Assembly: GCA_030432255.1 (NCBI GenBank)
Contig: JAUIHS010000005.1
Coordinates: 1-64,000 of the forward strand
Direction of reading: 5' to 3'
From: Phycisphaerae bacterium
GTDB lineage: Bacteria > Planctomycetota > Phycisphaerae > Phycisphaerales > UBA1924
DNA: 64,000 nt
Below, in pieces: positions 21,537 through 29,899 of the stretch. The first letter of the stretch is position 1; each line of letters begins with the position of its first letter. The notes under the pieces are model-generated. The model did not search any database. It was not told the DNA's origin and saw only the letters and a list, made by a program, of their open reading frames with translations. The position numbers and the translations under genes are program-made.

Positions 21537-23207
21537 TCAAGTCTGCGGCGCGACTTCCATCGGCGCCGTGACCTGGCCTCGACGAGCATCGTCGATGAGT
21601 TGAAGGCCGTGAGTATGGAGGCCCCGGCTCTCGAGAACGGCGTATGCGACGCCTGAAACGAGGTCGTTGATCCGCTTGAGGTGGCTGAGGATCTCGAGGT
21701 GGAGTTCCGTCGTCTCAAGTGTCTCCCGGGCACCCTCGCGAAGGCGCTCGAAGTGCCGGACACGGAGTTGAATCTCGACGTCGCGGACCTTCTTCTTATG
21801 CCGCAGGAGGCGATTGGCAAGATCGATGTTGTCCTCGACGAAGGCCGCCGAGGCGAGTTCGATGTTCTCCATGACGAGTTCGTGGAACTGCTGGAGTTCC
21901 GCCCAGCCCTCGTCGGAGAAGCGGAGGCCGCGGCGGATCTTCTTGCGGACGACTGGAACGAGGTTGCGTTCGATGATGTCGGCCACGGACTCCAGATCAC
22001 CGACGAAGCGCAGGTGCGCGAGGCGAACAACCGCCTGTTCAGTTGTCAGTTCTGAGGTCATCTGCCGAGCGAGGAAGTGCTTGATGAATCGATAGTGTCG
22101 GTCGAGATCCTGCTCGTGCACTTCCAGATCGGCGCAGGCGAGTTCATCCTGCCGCTTCAGGGCAACCCAGAAGGCGTCGAGCATGCGGCTGACGCGGGCG
22201 GCAATCGCGGCGATCTCGCGCTTCGTCTGTGCCAGAGCAACGGTGGGTTCATCCACCCAACGCTCGTCGATCGGGATTTCCTGCTCCGTGGATCGTGTCG
22301 GGATCATGGACTCCGCCAGTCGAGCGACGGGGCCGAGCACGGCAAGACCGAGGAAGAGAGCCACGAGATTGAAGGCAGTGTGTGCGGCCGCGATCGTCCA
22401 GGCGTCGCCCAGCAGGTAGGCGGCGGGGAGGCCGAAGGCTGCGAGGAGAGCGGTGCCCGCGATAGCCGGGACGATTCGGATGAGAATCAGACCGCATCCG
22501 AGGCGTCGCGCGTGGGGATCCTGCCATCCAGCGAGGAGTGTCGTGACGCTGACACCAACATTGGCGCCGAGCACCAACGGAACAGCCGCTTCAACCGTCA
22601 GGGCTCCGCTGACCACGAGCCCGATGACGAGCGCCAGGGTGGCTGTGCTGGACTGCAACAGGACCGCGGCACCCATTCCGAGAACGAGGAGCAGCCACGG
22701 GTCCGCTGTGAAGGCCGCGATTCCGCCGCCCGAGCCGAGAGCTGAAAGTGCCTGTGTGCCCTGACTCAGAATCTCGATGCCGAGAAACACGAAGCCGATC
22801 GCCATGATGAAGCTGCCGAGCCCGGCGGTCCGGGTTCCCCTGTGCGTCAGGGAGAGCGGCAGCCCGGCGACAAAGAGAATCGCCGCGTGCTCGCCAAGGT
22901 TGAGCGCGACGAGGTAGATGGCAACGGTCATACCGACGCACGTCCCGAGCATGACGGCGAGTGCGCGTCGGAGTGTGATCTGCTGCCCCTGGATCATGGA
23001 GATCGTGAGGAGGGACATCGTGGTACTGCTTGGGGCGATGGTGGCCACCACAGCGCCGGTTCCCGCCGCAACAAGCCGACCCCGCGTGACGCGTGAGATC
23101 CAGACATCCAGACGATCTCCGAACAGCGTCACCAGCGCTGCCTGAAGCGATCGCACGCCGAAGACAATCAGCGCCAACCCGCCGAGACCCTGAAGAAGAC
23201 TGATCAA
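21537..23207 (-). CDS. Na+/phosphate cotransporter, NptA family with PhoU-like tail
   Basis: A membrane protein of about 556 residues. The N-terminal 320 residues are hydrophobic and contain the two inverted Na/Pi-cotransporter repeats with the QSSTAT-type motif (VLLQSSTATLALVIGLV) and its degenerate partner (IAPSSTTMSLL). The C-terminal 230 residues are helical and PhoU-like, with many charged heptads (RFVGDLESVADIIERNLVP). The family takes up inorganic phosphate with sodium, and the PhoU tail is thought to regulate it. I prefer a TTG start at 23207 because GGAGG lies 7 bases upstream; a longer TTG start at 23249 is possible. It is divergent from ftsW. Confidence 0.9.
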   Translation of the reverse strand: MISLLQGLGGLALIVFGVRSLQAALVTLFGDRLDVWISRVTRGRLVAAGTGAVVATIAPSSTTMSLLTISMIQGQQITLRRALAVMLGTCVGMTVAIYLVALNLGEHAAILFVAGLPLSLTHRGTRTAGLGSFIMAIGFVFLGIEILSQGTQALSALGSGGGIAAFTADPWLLLVLGMGAAVLLQSSTATLALVIGLVVSGALTVEAAVPLVLGANVGVSVTTLLAGWQDPHARRLGCGLILIRIVPAIAGTALLAAFGLPAAYLLGDAWTIAAAHTAFNLVALFLGLAVLGPVARLAESMIPTRSTEQEIPIDERWVDEPTVALAQTKREIAAIAARVSRMLDAFWVALKRQDELACADLEVHEQDLDRHYRFIKHFLARQMTSELTTEQAVVRLAHLRFVGDLESVADIIERNLVPVVRKKIRRGLRFSDEGWAELQQFHELVMENIELASAAFVEDNIDLANRLLRHKKKVRDVEIQLRVRHFERLREGARETLETTELHLEILSHLKRINDLVSGVAYAVLESRGLHTHGLQLIDDARRGQVTAPMEVAPQT

Positions 23208-23387
23208 ACACGATCCTCCATCCCCCGGTGGAATGCTTCCAGAAACCAAAAGCAGTGTAAAGGCCGTGTAAAGGAAATCAAGCGCGGCCGCTTGGTGTCA
23301 TCGGCTCAACAGGCCTCGGAAGTCCCGTACCAACAGGGAGATGGCCAATCCCAATCCCGACGACGGGCTTCGCCCGATAAAGGCGTT

Positions 23388-24554
23388 ATGCTCAGACCGG
23401 GCTCCGCAATCATCCTGTGCGCCATGACCTTGCTCTGCATCGGAGTCCTGGCCGTGAACTCCGCCGGACTCGCCGTCGGTGAGGGCCAGAACGTCACGCT
23501 TCAGAGCATCCTGCTCTCACGAACGACCATTCTGATGCTCACGGCTGTCGTCGTGATGATGGCCGCCACACTCCTTCCGGTGCGGGGACTCGCAAATCGC
23601 CCCGATCTGGGGGGCTGGATGCTGATCCTTTACATCGTGCTGGTCGGGGTTGTGGCATTGCCGTACATCCCGGGCATTCAGCATGAGGCGAAGGGGTCGG
23701 CGCGCTGGATTGCGCTGCCGGGCCTGGGGCAGACCATGCAGCCGAGTGAACTGGCCAAATGGGGCCTGCTGCTCATCCTCGCGCGGTACGGAGCGCGGTA
23801 CGTCGCCAGCATGCATCGTTTTCGGAGGGGTGTCCTGGTTCCGCTGCTCCTCGTCGGGGTGATCGTCGCGATCGTCGGCTACCAGGACCTCGGGACCGCG
23901 GTGCTGATCGCGGGTGTCGCGACCATCATGCTGGTTGCCTCAGGTGCAAGAGTCGTGCACTTCCTGCCCGCCATTCCGGTCGCCGCGGGACTCGGCGCGC
24001 TGGCGTTCATGACGGCGCCCTATCGCGTGCGGCGTATCACCGCGTTCCTTGATCCGTATGCGGATCCGGGGAACGAGGGCTATCACCTGATTCAATCGCT
24101 CGCAGCGATCGCCAACGGCGGCGGCACGGGACGGGGCATCGGCTTCGGCCTGCAGAAGTTCGGCTACCTGCCCGAGGACCGGACGGACTTTGTCTTCGCG
24201 GTGATCTGCGAGGAACTGGGCATTGCCGGAGCCGCGGTCGTGATCAGCCTGTACGCCGCCCTGATCTGGTCGGGGTGGTGTGTGATCCGCCGCCAGTCCA
24301 CGCCGATGCTGCGGCTGCTGGGGCTCGGCATCGTTGCGATGCTGGGGTGCCAGGCGTTGATGAACCTGATGGTTGTCACCGGCATGGTGCCGACGAAGGG
24401 CATTGCACTCCCCCTGTTGTCCTCGGGCGGAACGGGCTGGATCGTCACGGGAGCGGCGCTGGGCGTGCTGGTCGCCATGGACCGACTGACCGCGCAGGAG
24501 CGCGAGGCACTCGATGCCGAAGCACCCTCGGGGCGCCTGGCCGAAGCGGTATGA
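23388..24554 (+). CDS. ftsW: Peptidoglycan polymerase FtsW/RodA family
   Basis: A polytopic SEDS glycosyltransferase of about 388 residues that polymerises lipid II at the division site. Family hallmarks are HEAKGSARWIALPG with the QPSELAKWG motif, the GNEGYHLIQSLAAIANGG loop, EDRTDFVFAVICEELG and the C-terminal GIALPLLSSGGTG. ATG at 23388 is chosen because it begins just before the first membrane segment; a TTG at 23292 would add a polar 32-residue extension. The stop overlaps the start of murG, so the two are coupled, a piece of the dcw cell-division cluster. This argues for a functional peptidoglycan pathway in the organism. Confidence 0.94.
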   Translation: MLRPGSAIILCAMTLLCIGVLAVNSAGLAVGEGQNVTLQSILLSRTTILMLTAVVVMMAATLLPVRGLANRPDLGGWMLILYIVLVGVVALPYIPGIQHEAKGSARWIALPGLGQTMQPSELAKWGLLLILARYGARYVASMHRFRRGVLVPLLLVGVIVAIVGYQDLGTAVLIAGVATIMLVASGARVVHFLPAIPVAAGLGALAFMTAPYRVRRITAFLDPYADPGNEGYHLIQSLAAIANGGGTGRGIGFGLQKFGYLPEDRTDFVFAVICEELGIAGAAVVISLYAALIWSGWCVIRRQSTPMLRLLGLGIVAMLGCQALMNLMVVTGMVPTKGIALPLLSSGGTGWIVTGAALGVLVAMDRLTAQEREALDAEAPSGRLAEAV

Positions 24555-25663
24555 CCGGAACCGGAAGATCATTCATCTTTGCAGGGGGCGGATCCGGCGG
24601 TCACCTGTATCCCGGTCTCGCCGTCGCTGAACGGGTCCATGAAATCGATCCTGGCGCGCAGACCCGCTTCGTCTGTTCGGATCGGCCCATCGATGTGCGC
24701 CTGCTGACCGGTGAAGGCGTTGACTTCACGCCCATCCCGGCCCGGCCCTTTTCCATCAGGCCGATGGCCGCGCTTCGACTGGCGCGGAACTGGGGGCGTT
24801 GCATTCGCCAGGTTCGTGGCATCATCAGGGAAGCTCGGCGCACGAGCGACGAGGTGACTCTCGTCGCCATGGGCGGCTTCGCAGCGGCACCCGCTGCGCG
24901 CGCAGCGAGAGCAGAACGCGCGCCGGTTCACCTGGTGAACCTGGATGCGGTCCCGGGAAAGGCCAATCGGTGGCTGGCCCGAATCGCGGACGTCGCGTGG
25001 ACCGCCACCGACGGGGCTGAGGTCCCGAGCGACTGGCGGCGGATTCGCCCCATTGTTCGCCGAGGGGCACTCCCGAGTGAACCGGAGGGGACCTGCCGGG
25101 AGCGCTTCGGCCTTGACCCGTCCGTGCCGGTGCTGTTGATCACGGGCGGCAGCCAGGGTGCATCAACGATCAATCGCACTGTGATGGCGTGGCTGAAACT
25201 CGATGGCGACGTGCTGGATGGCTGGCAGGTGCTGCATCAGGCCGGAGACTCAGATCAGGATGCACTGCGTGACTCATACGAGCGGGCCGGGGTCCGCGCG
25301 GCTGTTGTCCCGTACTGCGATGACATGGCGAGTGCGTGGGGCGCGGCGGCGGCTGCGATCGGACGTGCGGGTGCGGGCACGGTCGCCGAAGCATGGGGAT
25401 CCCGAACTCCGATGCTCTTCTTCCCGTATCCGTGGCATCGCGATGAGCATCAGCGTGCCAATGCGGCTCCGCTGGTCTCCTGTGGCGGCGCCTTGATCGA
25501 GCGTGACACAACGGATCCGGCGCAGACGGCTGAAGACACGATCGACGCGTTTCGTCGGCTTCTCGACGCGAACGTTCGCGTCGAGATGGTCCGTTCACTG
25601 GAGGGGCTTGGTCCGGTTGACGGTGCTGATGTGCTGGCCCGATCACTCCTGAACTGCCCATAA
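24551..25663 (+). CDS. murG: MurG, UDP-GlcNAc transferase making lipid II
   Basis: Adds N-acetylglucosamine to lipid I on the inner face of the membrane. The protein has 370 residues and two Rossmann domains of the GT-B fold. The N-terminal G-loop GGGSGGHLYPGLA is at residues 12-24, and the donor-site motif GGSQGAS lies in the C-terminal half, followed by GRAGAGTVAEAWGSRTPMLF and the RANA stretch that binds the sugar nucleotide. The ATG at 24551 overlaps the ftsW stop (ATGA). A terminator-like hairpin follows 20 bases after the stop. Confidence 0.96.
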   Translation: MTGTGRSFIFAGGGSGGHLYPGLAVAERVHEIDPGAQTRFVCSDRPIDVRLLTGEGVDFTPIPARPFSIRPMAALRLARNWGRCIRQVRGIIREARRTSDEVTLVAMGGFAAAPAARAARAERAPVHLVNLDAVPGKANRWLARIADVAWTATDGAEVPSDWRRIRPIVRRGALPSEPEGTCRERFGLDPSVPVLLITGGSQGASTINRTVMAWLKLDGDVLDGWQVLHQAGDSDQDALRDSYERAGVRAAVVPYCDDMASAWGAAAAAIGRAGAGTVAEAWGSRTPMLFFPYPWHRDEHQRANAAPLVSCGGALIERDTTDPAQTAEDTIDAFRRLLDANVRVEMVRSLEGLGPVDGADVLARSLLNCP

Positions 25664-25682
25664 CGGGGGTGGACGTTCGCGG

Positions 25683-25715
25683 ATGAAGGCCCGGGAATCA
25701 CCGGGTTTCATTTCG
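25683..25715 (+). terminator. Terminator after murG
   Basis: The arms ATGAAGGCCCGG and CCGGGTTTCAT form a long stem with one bulge around GAATCA, then TTCGG. It ends the ftsW-murG unit. Confidence 0.55.
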
Positions 25716-25804
25716 GTCCGTCACTTTTTGAATGGTACACTTCATGGAGACAGGCTCGGGATCTTCCCTGGAGGATTGGGGACGACGAGCAGGAAGCTCG
25801 ACCG

Positions 25805-26380
25805 ATGGCACAGAACACCCCATGCATACTGCTTCATGAGACGTGTGACGACGGGCAGCCTCCCGTTCCGCACGCGCTCCTGAGTTCCCTGCAGCGCAAG
25901 GACCTGTCGCTGTCTCATGCCCACGATGCGCTGACGGTCATGGCTGATGTCATGGCGCGGCACCGGCGCATGGTCGGAGGCGCGGTGCGCGAGCCTCTGA
26001 TCGTGCTGATCGTGGAGCCGGACCGACTCGAAGGGGCCTGGGAACTGGCGGATGCCGTGCATCGGTACGCGCCATTCACAGTCTGCTGGCTCTTCCAGTC
26101 CGAATACGAGCCGCGGCTGCGCCAGTACACCCCGGATGATGCGTCTGCGCGACAGGATGATGCGCCTCCCGTGCGCCCCGCGGAACCTGCGTGGGAACCG
26201 ACATCGTGTGAGCCTCGTCTGGTCGAGTATGAAGCCTCGCCGTCGAGCACTCGGCAGTTGCACAGGGCGGATGACGACGGGGCTTCGGCCGTTCTTTCCG
26301 GCGAGGAACTGCGGATGTTGCTGACGGGCGAGGAACCGCCGGGCCCGTCCACTTCCAGACGCGACCGGAGGGCCCGCTGA
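25805..26380 (+). CDS. Receiver-like protein paired with a GGDEF protein
   Basis: A 191-residue protein of unknown function. Its centre (VLIVEPDRLEGAWELADAVH, then APFTVCWLFQ) has the strand-helix-strand pattern of a response-regulator-like fold, but the usual Asp/Lys phosphorylation set is not evident. A long disordered Pro/Glu/Asp-rich linker follows and the end reads LSGEELRMLLTGEEPPG. The same two blocks, in the same order, occur in the N-terminal half of the next protein, so the two appear to be paralogues, one with a GGDEF domain and one without. The stop codon overlaps the next start (TGATG), so the pair is translationally coupled. A role in the same signalling step is inferred. Confidence 0.8.
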   Translation: MAQNTPCILLHETCDDGQPPVPHALLSSLQRKDLSLSHAHDALTVMADVMARHRRMVGGAVREPLIVLIVEPDRLEGAWELADAVHRYAPFTVCWLFQSEYEPRLRQYTPDDASARQDDAPPVRPAEPAWEPTSCEPRLVEYEASPSSTRQLHRADDDGASAVLSGEELRMLLTGEEPPGPSTSRRDRRAR

Positions 26381-27702
26381 TGACGGGCTCGACACACCCA
26401 GCGCCACGGGATGTCCGTGACTCGTCCGTCCGGGTCATCCTCCTCGGTGCTCAAGAGTTGGAGCAGGCCTGGCGCCGTGATGAGCGTGTCGGCCTCGTTC
26501 GTGCTCGATCGGGTTTCGAGGTGATCGGGGAAGTGGGTCGACCTGAAGGCCGCACGATCGTGATCATCGATCAGGATCGGGAGTCCAAAGAGCGACCGGA
26601 CGCGATTGCCACCGCCGTGCGCCACGTGGATCCGAATGTGCGCGTCATGCACCTTCGGCGCGAGGACGACTCGCTTGACCTGCGCCTGGCGGGTCCGGCA
26701 TGGGACGGTGTGGTCGATGTGACGACGACGGTCGATGAACTTCTGGATGCGGATCCGGAAGTCGTCGTGAAGGTGAACGGCGCGCCGGAAGCCCGCTCTC
26801 ATTCGCGGCTGCAGCCTACGACTGAAGTGCGTCGCGAAGATGAAGGTCTGAGCTTCCCGGCATCGGCGGACATTGAACTCACCCGGCGACTGCTGGCAGG
26901 CGAGTCACTGGTCGACCCGTGCGTGGCACTGCTGCGCGAGCGGACGGGACTGGTCGGCCTGACGTTGGCTTCCGAGCCGGTGGATGGCGGGGTGCCTGTC
27001 AGTCATCGCGGGCATCACCTGGGGTGGTTGAGCGGAGGGGGGGACTCTGACCTTGGCGACGCCGCGGCGTGGCTGGGTTCCTGGCTGGCGCTTGCCGAGC
27101 AGCAATCTCAGTTGCGGACGGCGGCCTTCACGGACCCGCTGACTGGTGCGTGGAACCGGCGATACTTCGATCGCTTTCTCCGCAAGGCGATTGATGAAGC
27201 GCGGCTTGAGCGTCGCTGTCTGAGTCTGCTGCTCTTCGATATTGACGACTTCAAGTCTTACAACGACAGGTTCGGCCATCCGGCGGGCGATGAGATTCTG
27301 ACGGAGACCGTGAAGTTGCTGACTGCGGTGGTGCGTCCGACGGATCGGGTGTGCCGGATCGGGGGCGATGAGTTTGCGATCCTGTTCCATGAGCCTGACG
27401 GGCCTCGGAATCCACCCTCTCAGCATCCGGGTTCGATCTTCGAGATCGCCCATCGCATCCGGAACCAGATTCGCAGCCATCACTTCCCGAGGCTTGGCCA
27501 GGAGGGTCGCGGCTGTCTGACGATCTCCGGGGGACTTGCGACGTTTCCCTGGGACGGTCACGATGCGCCCTCGCTGATTGAGCACGCGGACCGGCTGACG
27601 CTGGAGTCCAAGTCGCAGGGCAAGAATGTCATCTGCTTCGGAAATGCCGCCGAACCGGGATATTCTTCGGCCACAAACCCGGAACACCTGGGCGATCATT
27701 GA
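26380..27702 (+). CDS. Diguanylate cyclase (GGDEF domain)
   Basis: A 440-residue enzyme predicted to make cyclic di-GMP from two GTP. The C-terminal GGDEF domain starts at FTDPLTGAWNRRYF (about residue 249). The active-site motif GGDEF is intact at 328-332, and the inhibitory I-site RxxD (RPTD, 319-322) stands five residues before it, so product feedback is expected. The N-terminal 110 residues are receiver-like (IVIIDQDRESKERP), followed by a linker and a GAF-like part (HRGHHLGWLSGGGD). There is no membrane segment, so it is cytoplasmic. It overlaps the preceding related gene by one base. Confidence 0.9.
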   Translation: MTGSTHPAPRDVRDSSVRVILLGAQELEQAWRRDERVGLVRARSGFEVIGEVGRPEGRTIVIIDQDRESKERPDAIATAVRHVDPNVRVMHLRREDDSLDLRLAGPAWDGVVDVTTTVDELLDADPEVVVKVNGAPEARSHSRLQPTTEVRREDEGLSFPASADIELTRRLLAGESLVDPCVALLRERTGLVGLTLASEPVDGGVPVSHRGHHLGWLSGGGDSDLGDAAAWLGSWLALAEQQSQLRTAAFTDPLTGAWNRRYFDRFLRKAIDEARLERRCLSLLLFDIDDFKSYNDRFGHPAGDEILTETVKLLTAVVRPTDRVCRIGGDEFAILFHEPDGPRNPPSQHPGSIFEIAHRIRNQIRSHHFPRLGQEGRGCLTISGGLATFPWDGHDAPSLIEHADRLTLESKSQGKNVICFGNAAEPGYSSATNPEHLGDH

Positions 27703-27809
27703 CCCGGCTACCCGTTCGCCAGGTGCGGCTGCATGAATTTCGGTCCCGGAATCGGAGATGGCACGGCGGGTTCGGGAGCAGAAACCGGGGGCATGAATCC
27801 AATCAAACG

Positions 27810-27829
27810 GCAAACATATTTATGTTTGC
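27810..27829. repeat. Perfect AT-rich 9-bp palindrome
   Basis: GCAAACATA and TATGTTTGC are perfect inverted copies around TT. It lies in a GC-rich 214-base gap between the GGDEF gene and the Hc1-like gene, 88 bases before the latter's start. An operator or a weak terminator hairpin are both possible. Confidence 0.55.
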
Positions 27830-27916
27830 GGAGTGCGGGGCCTTGCAGCAGAGCCGAGAATGGGCAAGATATGGGCGATTGACCACGTTCAACCCGTTTT
27901 GCAGGATGCTTCTCCC

Positions 27917-28096
27917 ATGGATGAATACGAGCAGATCGAGCGCCTGATCGCCGAAGGGCGTGAGGATTATCAGAAGGCTCTTGGTGGCAACAAGGCGGCC
28001 GGCACACGCGTTCGCAAGCAGATGCAGGCCGTGAAGAATCAGGCTCAGGTGATCCGGCAGAAAATGCTCGAGGTTCGAGACGAAGACGGTAACTGA
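27917..28096 (+). CDS. Hc1-like histone H1-like small protein
   Basis: A 59-residue charged protein. DEYEQIERLIAEGREDYQ, then GGNKAAGTRVRKQMQAV, followed by helical QAQVIRQKMLEVRDE, follows the plan of the bacterial histone-like Hc1 family, with the GNKAAxxRVRK core. In Chlamydia such proteins condense DNA; here it lacks the long Lys/Ala-rich C-terminal tail that binds DNA non-specifically. The ATG at 27917 is chosen because it matches the family start; an in-frame ATG at 27833 would add 28 unrelated residues. A nucleoid role is inferred; the short form could instead be a regulatory or decoy version. Confidence 0.65.
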   Translation: MDEYEQIERLIAEGREDYQKALGGNKAAGTRVRKQMQAVKNQAQVIRQKMLEVRDEDGN

Positions 28097-28112
28097 GACA
28101 CCGAAGCAAGGA

Positions 28113-28134
28113 GCCCCCGGGTGTTCCCGGGGGC
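28113..28134 (+). terminator. GC-rich hairpin after the Hc1-like gene
   Basis: A perfect 9-bp stem GCCCCCGGG/CCCGGGGGC with a TGTT loop. No T-run follows, so termination may be partial or factor-dependent. Confidence 0.5.
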
Positions 28135-28143
28135 GACACTTGC

Positions 28144-28680
28144 ATGACGAGACGACGTATGCGCCCCCGGCCCATCATCAACATGGATGCTCTTGACCTG
28201 TCTGCGAGCGTTGCAGATCGCAATGCGATCGGAGAAGTCAATCCGCACCGGGGACTGATGGCCATGCTCGATGAGATCATCTGGCATTCGGAGGACTACA
28301 ACGAAGGCATTGCCGTCAAGCATGTCACCAATGACGAATTCTGGGTGCCCGGGCATATTCCCGGATACGCACTCATGCCCGGTGTCCTGATGCTCGAAGC
28401 TTCCGCGCAGCTCTCGAGTTTCCTGTACTACCGCCGGTCAAAGATGACCTGGTTCGCCGGCTTCACGCGCATCGAGGACACCGTGTTTCGTGGGCAGGTC
28501 CGTCCCGGGGACAGCCTCTACCTCCTCGCCAAGGGCCTCAAGTACAACGTGAAGCGCTTTGTGACGCACGTTCAGGGCGTGGTGAACGATGACATCGTCT
28601 TCGAGGCGAGAATCACCGGCATGGCATTCCCCAATGTCGACGCCGAGGTGCCCACGAGTTCATCCACGCAGCCCGCGTGA
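28144..28680 (+). CDS. FabZ-family 3-hydroxyacyl-ACP dehydratase-like protein
   Basis: A hot-dog-fold protein of 178 residues, a little longer than typical FabZ (about 150). The catalytic stretch is VPGHIPGYALMPGVLMLEAS: the catalytic His and Glu of FabZ are both in place and the MPGV turn is kept, but the usual Pro before xMPG is Ala. FabZ removes water from 3-hydroxyacyl-ACP in fatty-acid synthesis. The C-terminus ends in a Ser/Thr tail. Several ATG codons near the N-terminus (28144, 28159, 28183) leave the start uncertain, and no strong ribosome site decides it. Its stop overlaps the start of the UvrC-like gene (TGATG). Confidence 0.82.
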   Translation: MTRRRMRPRPIINMDALDLSASVADRNAIGEVNPHRGLMAMLDEIIWHSEDYNEGIAVKHVTNDEFWVPGHIPGYALMPGVLMLEASAQLSSFLYYRRSKMTWFAGFTRIEDTVFRGQVRPGDSLYLLAKGLKYNVKRFVTHVQGVVNDDIVFEARITGMAFPNVDAEVPTSSSTQPA

Positions 28681-29861
28681 TGGACCGGCCGGTTCCAGCA
28701 GCGTCGCTGACGCTTCAGCCCGACTCCAACACATCGCTGACCGAGTTGCCCGCTTCCCGCGGCGTGCTGTGCCTCTTCGATCAGCACGACACGGCCATCC
28801 TGGTGATGGCAACCGCCAATGTCCGAGAAACCGCCCGGCGAAAGCTGGCACCGCCCGGTGAGGGCAAGTCGCTCCGCGGCGTCGAGTTCCGTGCCATCGC
28901 ACGTCGTGCTGACGCATACGCATCGCGCTCGCACTTCGAGGGGCGCCTGCTCGAACTTGACCTGGCGCGGGCCCTGATGCCCGAGACCTACCGCAACAGC
29001 TTCCATCGCATGCAGACCTGGTTTGTGGCGCTGCATCCGGATGCCGATCCGCCGCGGCTGGAATACCTCCCGACGCACAAGCTTGACGAGGCGATTGCAG
29101 GGCCCCCTTCGCCGCTGTTGCTGGGTCCGATTCGTGACAAGCACAAGGCGGGACGGGCGGTGGAGCAGATCGTCGATATCTTCGAACTGTGCCGCTTCCC
29201 TGCGGAACTGGCGCGGGCGCCGGAGGGCACGGCCTGCGTCTACAAGGAGATGGGCCGGTGCCCCGCGGCGTGCGACGGCTCGGAGCCTCTGGACGCATAC
29301 CGGATGCGAATGCGTGAATCCGTGGACATGGTTCGCCATCCGGATGCATGGCGCGAGCAGGAGCGTGACGTGATGGGCCGGGCGGCAGGGGCTCAGGACT
29401 TCGAGGCCGCGGGGCGCATCAAGCGTCGGCTGGAGGAAGCGGAACGGCTGCTCGGTGATGCGGGCCGACGATGGATGCGCGTCATGCGCGAGACGCCGCT
29501 TCTCATCGCGGCCGCGGGGGACGTTGCGGACGAAGCATTCCTGCTGCTGCTGACATTCGGAACGCTCCATGACCTGGGATCGGTGGGATCGGACCACGAA
29601 CCGGATGAGATTGTCAGGACAGCGACCGCGTTCGCGAACCGGGCATCGGGCAGCCTCGATCGCGCCGGTGCGGACCGGCTCACGCTGGTGTGCAACTGGA
29701 TGTACGCGAATCGCAGGGGCGCAGCATTTGAATTCTGGGAACCGGGCGATCCCATCGACCCTGTGGCTCTCATCCGAGCCGCGCACAAGGGAAGTGCGGA
29801 TGACGATCCGGATGCCGAGGTGTACCTGCGCGAGGGATCCGAAGGCTCCGAGCGGGTATGA
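28680..29861 (+). CDS. UvrC-like protein with degenerate GIY-YIG domain
   Basis: A 393-residue protein related to the N-terminal half of UvrC. A degenerate GIY-YIG domain is visible (RGVLCLF in place of PGVYxF, ATANVRETARRKL in place of GKAKNLRxRV), with the active Tyr, Gly and Lys replaced, though the downstream Glu region (SHFEGRLLELDL) is kept. The Cys-containing segment that follows (LLGPIRDKHKAGRAVEQIVD, then CVYKEMGRCPAACDG) matches UvrC, and a UVR motif (QDFEAAGRIKRRLEEAERLL) lies near residue 240. The RNase H nuclease and helix-hairpin-helix domains of UvrC are absent. It is therefore unlikely to be an active excinuclease; binding to UvrB or DNA is possible. ATG at 28680 overlaps the FabZ stop. 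Confidence 0.8.
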   Translation: MDRPVPAASLTLQPDSNTSLTELPASRGVLCLFDQHDTAILVMATANVRETARRKLAPPGEGKSLRGVEFRAIARRADAYASRSHFEGRLLELDLARALMPETYRNSFHRMQTWFVALHPDADPPRLEYLPTHKLDEAIAGPPSPLLLGPIRDKHKAGRAVEQIVDIFELCRFPAELARAPEGTACVYKEMGRCPAACDGSEPLDAYRMRMRESVDMVRHPDAWREQERDVMGRAAGAQDFEAAGRIKRRLEEAERLLGDAGRRWMRVMRETPLLIAAAGDVADEAFLLLLTFGTLHDLGSVGSDHEPDEIVRTATAFANRASGSLDRAGADRLTLVCNWMYANRRGAAFEFWEPGDPIDPVALIRAAHKGSADDDPDAEVYLREGSEGSERV

Positions 29862-29899
29862 TCCCGATCCACATTGTCGACTGAGGGAGTACCGCCGCG

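Noticed and set aside
21401-22030. Upstream extension of the 20246-21400 gene
   Set aside because: The frame stays open but runs antisense-like through the phosphate transporter gene and past a strong ribosome site and signal peptide at 21400.
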